Shown here: positions 60,004-64,000 of the stretch, piece after piece | Position numbering within the stretch: position 1 is the stretch's first letter | How the letters are laid out: the number at the start of each line of letters is the position of its first letter | From: Caproicibacter sp046707225 | Lineage (GTDB): Bacteria; Bacillota; Clostridia; Oscillospirales; Acutalibacteraceae | Direction of reading: 5' to 3' | Length of the DNA: 64,000 nucleotides | Assembly (NCBI RefSeq): GCF_046707225.1 | Contig: NZ_JBJKOP010000008.1 | Coordinates: 62,001 to 126,000 of the forward strand | The notes under the pieces: model-generated | What the model was told of the DNA's origin: nothing | Seen by the model: only the letters and a program-made list of their open reading frames with translations | Databases searched by the model: none | Program-made: the position numbers and the translations under genes

Positions 60004-60540
60004 ATGCGTGTCATTACCGTAACCCGTAAAAGGATTCTCACCGTTCTGTTCTGCGCTTTGGCCGTAGTAGTGGCAGCCGCCGTAGGAGTTCGCAGCGTGC
60101 AGGCCGTACAGGCCTCGTCTACCAAGCGGCTGCTTCCGATTTACAATGTAAAGACGGAGGAAAAGAAAATCGCCATTTCTTTTGACGCGGCGTGGGGAAA
60201 TGAGGAAACACAGACCCTGATTGATATTTTAAAGGAATACAATGTGAAAACGACCTTTTTTGTTGTCGGTGCATGGGTCGATAAATATCCGGACTCTGTA
60301 AAAGCTCTGGCGGCGGCGGGGCATGAAGTCTGCAACCACTCCAATACGCATCCCCATATGCCGAAGCTGTCGGAAACCGATATGAAAAATCAGATTGTTT
60401 CCTGTAACGATAAAATTAAAGCGGTTACAGGCGTCAGCCCGATTCTTTTCAGGCCTCCATACGGCGATTACAATAATGCAGTGGTAAAATCCACCCAGGA
60501 TTTAAATATGTATCCGATTCAATGGGACGTTGAAACATAA
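60004..60540 (+). pseudogene. C-terminally truncated polysaccharide deacetylase (PdaB-like)
   Basis: An N-terminal signal anchor (about 10-35) and the first part of a NodB domain: SFDAAWGNEET, the metal site HSNTHPHM, RPPYGDYN and the tryptophan motif MYPIQWDVET, after which a TAA stops the frame. PdaB-like sporulation deacetylases normally continue for about 60 residues with an LxH motif; neither that nor a frameshifted continuation appears downstream. Either the 3' end was lost by recombination, since accessory DNA starts here, or the protein is a short variant. The missing motif makes full activity unlikely. Confidence 0.7.
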
Positions 60541-60591
60541 GATGTTAAATTAATGTGGCTTATGCATTGCCGTGCTGCCCTAAAATATAAC

Positions 60592-60617
60592 ATCAGCCGC
60601 CCGTTAGGGCGGCTGAT
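60592..60617. terminator. Hairpin after truncated deacetylase
   Basis: ATCAGCCGCCC-GTTA-GGGCGGCTGAT, perfect 11-bp stem. On the minus strand it overlaps the stop of the 44-residue gene and is followed by TTATATTTTA. Confidence 0.65.
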
Positions 60618-60751
60618 CAGTCGGAATCGATACATTCTGTAGTTTCACTTTCCGGTGAGTCATTTTTGAGTTGCTCTTGCCATTCAGCAGCGAGCGCTTC
60701 CTGAATTTTTTTAAAGTCAGGCGTGTCCTTTTTATAACTTTTGATTTTCAC
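60617..60751 (-). CDS. 44-residue charged protein
   Basis: GTG start with AAAGGG about 9 bases upstream; begins MKIKSYKKDTPDF and ends in an acidic, Ser/Thr-rich tail. No family recognised. First of a run of tiny minus-strand genes in this accessory region. Confidence 0.5.
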   Translation of the reverse strand: MKIKSYKKDTPDFKKIQEALAAEWQEQLKNDSPESETTECIDSD

Positions 60752-60794
60752 GGAGATATTTCCCTTTCAGCTAAAGCTAAAGCATAAATAAACA

Positions 60795-60820
60795 AGGCTC
60801 CTACTGCAACAGTAGAAGCC
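60795..60820 (-). terminator. Terminator of the 51-residue gene
   Basis: On the minus strand GGCTTCTACTG-TTG-CAGTAGGAGCC followed by TTGTTTATTT. Confidence 0.7.
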
Positions 60821-60826
60821 GAAGGT

Positions 60827-60982
60827 TTACTCTTCCAAAATTCCAATCTCATTTTGGAGGTCGCTTATGATAGGGGCAAGAAGAATCATACGTTTTAGGT
60901 CTTTGGTTCTTTTAGCTTCTTGATAACAGACCGTATACACGGTAAGTTTGCTTTTAAGAACCACTATATTGTTTCGATCCAT
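60827..60982 (-). CDS. 51-residue protein of unknown function
   Basis: ATG start with a perfect CGGAGG upstream. Starts MDRNNIVVLKSKLTVYTV, basic middle, acidic C-terminus (NEIGILEE). No family recognised; the good ribosome binding site and own terminator support a real gene. Confidence 0.6.
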   Translation of the reverse strand: MDRNNIVVLKSKLTVYTVCYQEAKRTKDLKRMILLAPIISDLQNEIGILEE

Positions 60983-61060
60983 GTTCGACCTCCGTTAAGA
61001 TTCTCTGTTTACATCCTAGTAAAACAGCAAACAGTTTGGTGAAAATTAAACGACCTAAAA

Positions 61061-61088
61061 TAAGAAAAGAACCGCCCATATAGGGCGG
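61061..61088 (-). terminator. Terminator of the cold-shock gene
   Basis: On the minus strand CCGCCC-TATAT-GGGCGG followed by TTCTTTTCTT. Confidence 0.8.
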
Positions 61089-61097
61089 AACGAAGGT

Positions 61098-61307
61098 TTA
61101 CGCGATACGTACATTTGACGCGCGCAGTTTTCCGTTGCGGGAATCTGTTTCAGTATCGTAAACTACTTTCTGGCCTTCTTCTAATGATTTATAACCGTCA
61201 GACTGGATAGCAGAGAAATGAACGAAAACATCCTCGCCGCCATCATCGTTGGAAATAAAGCCATAGCCTTTATCTGCGTTAAACCATTTTACTGTACCGT
61301 TATTCAT
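61098..61307 (-). CDS. CspA-family cold-shock protein
   Basis: A 69-residue single cold-shock domain (OB fold) that binds single-stranded RNA/DNA. RNP1 is KGYGFI and RNP2 VFVHF; the N-terminus NGTVKWFNADKG is canonical. RBS GGAGGT. It has its own promoter and a 130-base leader with a large nested hairpin, which suggests temperature control at the RNA level. Confidence 0.96.
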   Translation of the reverse strand: MNNGTVKWFNADKGYGFISNDDGGEDVFVHFSAIQSDGYKSLEEGQKVVYDTETDSRNGKLRASNVRIA

Positions 61308-61355
61308 AAACAGGTACCTCCATTAAATTAATTTGTATCCGCCGCGTAAAAAAAA

Positions 61356-61407
61356 CTCACATTTTGTGTAAATCTTCACAATGTGAATGACTTACAAAAA
61401 ATGTGAG
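61356..61407 (-). promoter_or_regulatory. Nested hairpin in the cold-shock gene leader
   Basis: CTCACATTTTGTGTAA (61356-61371) pairs almost completely with TTACAAAAAATGTGAG (61392-61407), and between them TTCACA/TGTGAA (61375-61387) forms an inner hairpin. It lies between promoter and ribosome binding site. Confidence 0.65.
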
Positions 61408-61436
61408 ACATTTCGTACATTTTAGAATACTCATAG

Positions 61437-61465
61437 AGTATACCACAGCTTTGTAAAAAAATCAA
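61437..61465 (-). promoter_or_regulatory. Promoter of the cold-shock gene
   Basis: On the minus strand TTGATT (61465-61460), 17-base spacer, TATACT (61442-61437) with extended TG. Confidence 0.65.
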
Positions 61466-61567
61466 TGACATTATATGGAAATAATAAGCTTTTGTTGGGC
61501 AGCTGAGTGCCCGCCCGGGCCAGAACCGGATGGAGGCGGTGTGTTATAAAAGGAAAAAGAGCAAAAA

Positions 61568-61593
61568 AATACCCGTAACGTTATCGTCACGGT
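61568..61593 (-). terminator. Terminator of the 45-residue gene
   Basis: On the minus strand ACCGTGACG-ATA-ACGTTACGGGT followed by ATTTTTTTGC. Confidence 0.65.
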
Positions 61594-61601
61594 TTCTTGT
61601 G

Positions 61602-61739
61602 TTATTTGCCGGCCCCTACTTTTGGACTCTTGATTTTTTCAGGATTAAATTTTTTAAATGCCTCCTGATTGATGATCCCTTCAAGAAATTTTTTCTTATC
61701 TTTTTCCGGAAGTTTCATAACTTCATAGATAACGCCCAT
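61602..61739 (-). CDS. 45-residue basic protein
   Basis: ATG start with AAAGGAG 8 bases upstream; begins MGVIYEVMKLPEKDKKKF and ends SPKVGAGK. A longer frame on the other strand (61530-61805) has no ribosome binding site and is rejected. No family recognised. Confidence 0.6.
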   Translation of the reverse strand: MGVIYEVMKLPEKDKKKFLEGIINQEAFKKFNPEKIKSPKVGAGK

Positions 61740-61949
61740 GGTTTTTCTCCTTTCTGTAGTCCATCATATGCTGAAACACGTGCAAGTGCAAGCAAGGTTA
61801 TGTAAATTTTAAGTTGATTTTTGTTAAAATGCAAATTTTAATGCCACTCTTTCCTATCCACAATTTCAACCGAGTTATCAACATATAGCATTCAAAGATT
61901 GAAATGGATCAATATCATGTGGACAGCCTTCGTCCGTTTCTTTTTTTAT

Positions 61950-61978
61950 TTGACAAAAGCAATGAATCGTGCTACACT
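61950..61978 (+). promoter_or_regulatory. Strong promoter of a candidate small RNA
   Basis: Consensus TTGACA (61950-61955), 17-base spacer, TACACT (61973-61978) with extended TGC. No open reading frame follows on this strand. The 458-base gap 61740-62198 holds this promoter and the RNA; 61740-61949 shows nothing else recognisable. Confidence 0.75.
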
Positions 61979-61984
61979 ACAAAA

Positions 61985-62163
61985 GTTGGAAATATTCAAC
62001 AAGCCTAACTTTTCATGCCAAACCGAAGGCTTTAATTTCGGCGTTGGAGTCATTTTAAACTGTTTTAAGGACTAAACAACAAAAGCAAGGATAGCAGTCG
62101 ATAACCCGGGCGTAACACGGGACAAAAAATTATAGGGCATCCGTTTTGAACGGGTGCCTTTTT
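61985..62163 (+). ncRNA. Candidate 180-nt small RNA
   Basis: A transcript from the promoter at 61950 would run to a clear terminator GGCATCCGTT-TTGA-AACGGGTGCC-TTTTT (62136-62163). Internal structure includes CCAA-CCGAA...TTTCGG-TTGG (about 62020-62047) and CCCG...CGGG (about 62105-62120). It contains no start codon leading to a frame of more than a few residues. It ends just before the convergent recombinase gene. I do not recognise it as 6S, tmRNA, SRP or a known riboswitch. Confidence 0.6.
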
Positions 62164-62198
62164 CGCGCCTGTTTTTAGGGAGAAAATGGTTGTACTTA

Positions 62199-63659
62199 CT
62201 ATTTAAATACAACTTTCACATGCTCAGGTCCCGCCTCTACACGGGAGACAAGCATGTGCGCAATAGCCTTTTTCGCGTCAAAGTCCAGCTCCGCGAACGG
62301 CACATCCGGAACATTCGGACGGGGACGGTTCGGGGCGGAATTGATGATGCTCAGCAGCTCGCTTCTCCGGGAGTCCAGAGTCGCGATACGCTGGTTCAGA
62401 TAATGCATGGTAATTTTATTTGACTCTTCCAAACGGTCGATCAGGCTTTCAATCTGGCTGTCGATTTTGGCGACTTCTATTTTTTCAGCGTTGTGGCGGT
62501 CGAGCGGCTCATCCTTTTCCGGTGCGTCTGCAAGGCGGTCCAGTTCCGCCTGAATTTGTGCAGCGGCTTCATTTTCGACTTCCCGGACGCTCTCCGTGTG
62601 CTTTGCATCGCATATGTGCAAATTGGATTTGCCGGAGCAATAAAAATATAAATATCCGCGCGCATGGATCACCCTGAGCGAATAGCCGCATTGGTCGCAT
62701 TTGACCAGACCGGAAAGCCAGGTGTATTTCCCGCTTCCGGTTCGTTTCAGCTGCCGATTGCTGTCCAGCTTCTGCTGGCAGGCGAGGAAGGTTTGGGAAT
62801 CAATGATTCCGTCATGCGCGGTTAGGGCAATGAGCTGCTCGTTCAGATTTGCGTACTTGTTAGCGCCGCGGCTCCGTTTGCCCCATAGGAACAGGGCCTT
62901 CTCACCAGTGAATTCGTCGATTTCATTAAAGAGGACAAGGCCCTTTTCACGGTAAAAGTAATACACGTCGGCGTCAGCCTTGACGTAAACGGGATTGTGA
63001 AGAATCCTGCTGATGGACACATTGTCCCATGCTTTTCGTCCGATTCCGGTGATTCTCTGCTTGACCAGCCAGGCGGCGATGCTGCCAAGCGAAACCCCGG
63101 AATAGGCGTAACGTTCAAAGACTTCTTTCACCGTTTCAATGTGTTCGTCGGGAACGAGGACAGAGGCAGCCTTTTCATCCAATACGGTGCGTTTTACAGA
63201 GAATCCAAACGGAGCCGGTCCTCCGGGGTATACACCGCGTTTTGCGCGCTGGTAGTAATTATCCTTGATTCGCTCCGCGATCGTTTCACGCTCAAGCTGG
63301 GCGAATACCATGATGATATAAACCATTGCCCGGCCGACGGGGGTGGAAGTATCGAATTTTTCGTTAACCGACACAAATTCCGTTCCGTGTTCTTTCAGCA
63401 TATCCCATACTGCCCCAAAGTCGGTGATGGAACGGCTGATCCGGTCCAGGCGGTAAACGATGATTTTGTCAACTTCTCCCCGCTTGACGGCTTTCATCAT
63501 TTTTTGGAACGCCGGTCTGTCCGTGTTCTTGCCGGAATATCCGCGGTCGGCGAAAACCTTCGGCTCTTCACTGCATTCTTTGCGGCATAGCTCGATCTGG
63601 CCGTCAATGCTCAGCGAATCTTTTTTGTCAACGGACTGGCGGGCGTAAATGGCGATCAT
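62199..63659 (-). CDS. Large serine recombinase
   Basis: A 486-residue site-specific recombinase: catalytic domain with nucleophile Ser9 in IYARQSVDKK, VYRLDRISRS and AQLERETIAERI; the Recombinase domain (about 160-270, GPAPFGF, SISRILHNPVYVK); a zinc ribbon (GLVKCDQCGYSLRV, YFYCSGK, CDAK); and a C-terminal coiled coil. Such enzymes integrate and excise phages and conjugative or TnpX-type elements. ATG 63659 gives the canonical N-terminus; AAAGGA lies upstream. It marks this end of the window as mobile or formerly mobile DNA; the element probably extends beyond the right edge. Confidence 0.93.
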   Translation of the reverse strand: MIAIYARQSVDKKDSLSIDGQIELCRKECSEEPKVFADRGYSGKNTDRPAFQKMMKAVKRGEVDKIIVYRLDRISRSITDFGAVWDMLKEHGTEFVSVNEKFDTSTPVGRAMVYIIMVFAQLERETIAERIKDNYYQRAKRGVYPGGPAPFGFSVKRTVLDEKAASVLVPDEHIETVKEVFERYAYSGVSLGSIAAWLVKQRITGIGRKAWDNVSISRILHNPVYVKADADVYYFYREKGLVLFNEIDEFTGEKALFLWGKRSRGANKYANLNEQLIALTAHDGIIDSQTFLACQQKLDSNRQLKRTGSGKYTWLSGLVKCDQCGYSLRVIHARGYLYFYCSGKSNLHICDAKHTESVREVENEAAAQIQAELDRLADAPEKDEPLDRHNAEKIEVAKIDSQIESLIDRLEESNKITMHYLNQRIATLDSRRSELLSIINSAPNRPRPNVPDVPFAELDFDAKKAIAHMLVSRVEAGPEHVKVVFK

Positions 63660-63734
63660 AAGCAATCTCAATCCTTTTTTATCTTGAAATTTGCAGGAGT
63701 GAATGATATACTTTACGAACAAGGCGGTGTTATA

Positions 63735-64000
63735 ATGCTGGACAAAAATGATTTGCAGGCAATTGCCCAATTGATGGACTTGAAATTGCAGCCTATTAAT
63801 GGGCAACTGGATTCTATGGGAAAACGTTTCGATTTTATGGGGAATCGTTTGGATTCGATGGGAACACGTTTGGACTCCATGGAAAAACAGTTGGGTTCCA
63901 TAGACGATCGCCTTTCCAGCGTGGAAGTAGACACGAAAGTTACCCGCAACGCGGTAAATAACCTGATTGAATGGGCCGATGATGCCAGCATTCAAATTGT
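63735..64000 (+). CDS. Coiled-coil protein with 7-residue repeats, cut by the window edge
   Basis: The first 88 codons of a gene divergent from the recombinase. Four consecutive 21-base units (63810-63893) encode DSMGKRF, DFMGNRL, DSMGTRL, DSMEKQL-type heptads, forming a coiled coil; a further SIDDRL unit follows. Start ATG has AAGGCGGTG upstream. Proteins of this kind are common, uncharacterised passengers in Firmicutes. The 3' end lies outside the window. Confidence 0.7.
   Translation, partial: MLDKNDLQAIAQLMDLKLQPINGQLDSMGKRFDFMGNRLDSMGTRLDSMEKQLGSIDDRLSSVEVDTKVTRNAVNNLIEWADDASIQI

Noticed and set aside
61530..61805. A 91-codon plus-strand frame
   Set aside because: No start signal; the minus strand carries a 45-codon frame with AAAGGAG and a terminator in the same place.
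63810..63893. Four 21-base repeats as a CRISPR or minisatellite
   Set aside because: The units are contiguous, imperfect and in frame, encoding coiled-coil heptads; there are no spacers.
1..64000. tRNA or rRNA genes
   Set aside because: I checked the larger intergenic gaps for the GGTTCRANNCC arm and CCA ends and saw none; the tRNA-like features near 51.6-51.85 kb belong to the T-box.

Overview
The window looks like chromosomal DNA of a spore-forming, anaerobic Gram-positive bacterium of the Clostridia, most likely the Oscillospiraceae/Ruminococcaceae. The basis is the compact glgB-glgC-glgD-glgA glycogen operon with a GlgD subunit, SpoVS, SpoIID-like and PdaB-like sporulation proteins, a T-box ahead of thrS, strong AAGGAGG ribosome binding sites with frequent TTG/GTG starts, and mid-50s G+C by eye. 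The species assignment is inference.

Layout. 1-7.5 kb: cell-surface acylation pair (MBOAT and DHHW), a SpoIID/LytB protein, citrate synthase, a membrane protein, and gap. 7.6-17.7 kb: a self-contained catabolic locus made of an IclR regulator, FucI-type isomerase, cytoplasmic sialidase-fold protein, DHDPS/NAL-type aldolase, TctCBA transporter, YhcH/NanQ-type anomerase and AraB-type ribulokinase. 18-25 kb: glycogen synthesis operon and a GH3 hexosaminidase. 25-34 kb: housekeeping genes (XRE regulator, phosphatase, dCMP deaminase, ksgA, degenerate homocysteine methyltransferase-like protein, argS, ddl). 34-38 kb: rpmG-secE-nusG-rplK-rplA and rplJ-rplL with their leaders, not followed by rpoB. 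38-44.4 kb: a two-component system, D,D-carboxypeptidase, phosphoesterase, and an ECF sigma/anti-sigma pair. 44.5-54 kb: recG, fakA, spoVS, ymdB, rny, T-box and thrS. 54-60 kb: small genes, a PocR chemoreceptor, a divergent cis-prenyltransferase, and a second two-component system beside a YckD-like exported protein. 60-64 kb: accessory-looking DNA with a truncated deacetylase, several tiny genes, a cold-shock gene with a structured leader, a candidate small RNA, a large serine recombinase and a gene cut by the window edge.

Most interesting is the 7.6-17.7 kb locus. Read together, its genes spell out a plausible complete route for the eight-carbon acid sugar Kdo: import of a carboxylated sugar, release from a glycoside, ring opening, aldol cleavage to pyruvate and D-arabinose, isomerisation of D-arabinose to D-ribulose, and phosphorylation to D-ribulose 5-phosphate. 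D-arabinose isomerase activity is a known property of FucI, and ribulokinases accept D-ribulose, so no fuculose aldolase or epimerase is needed, and none is present. The locus carries two near-identical 19-bp palindromes, one before the regulator and one before the isomerase, as expected for a single local IclR operator. The substrate is inference; the gene families and operators are visible directly.
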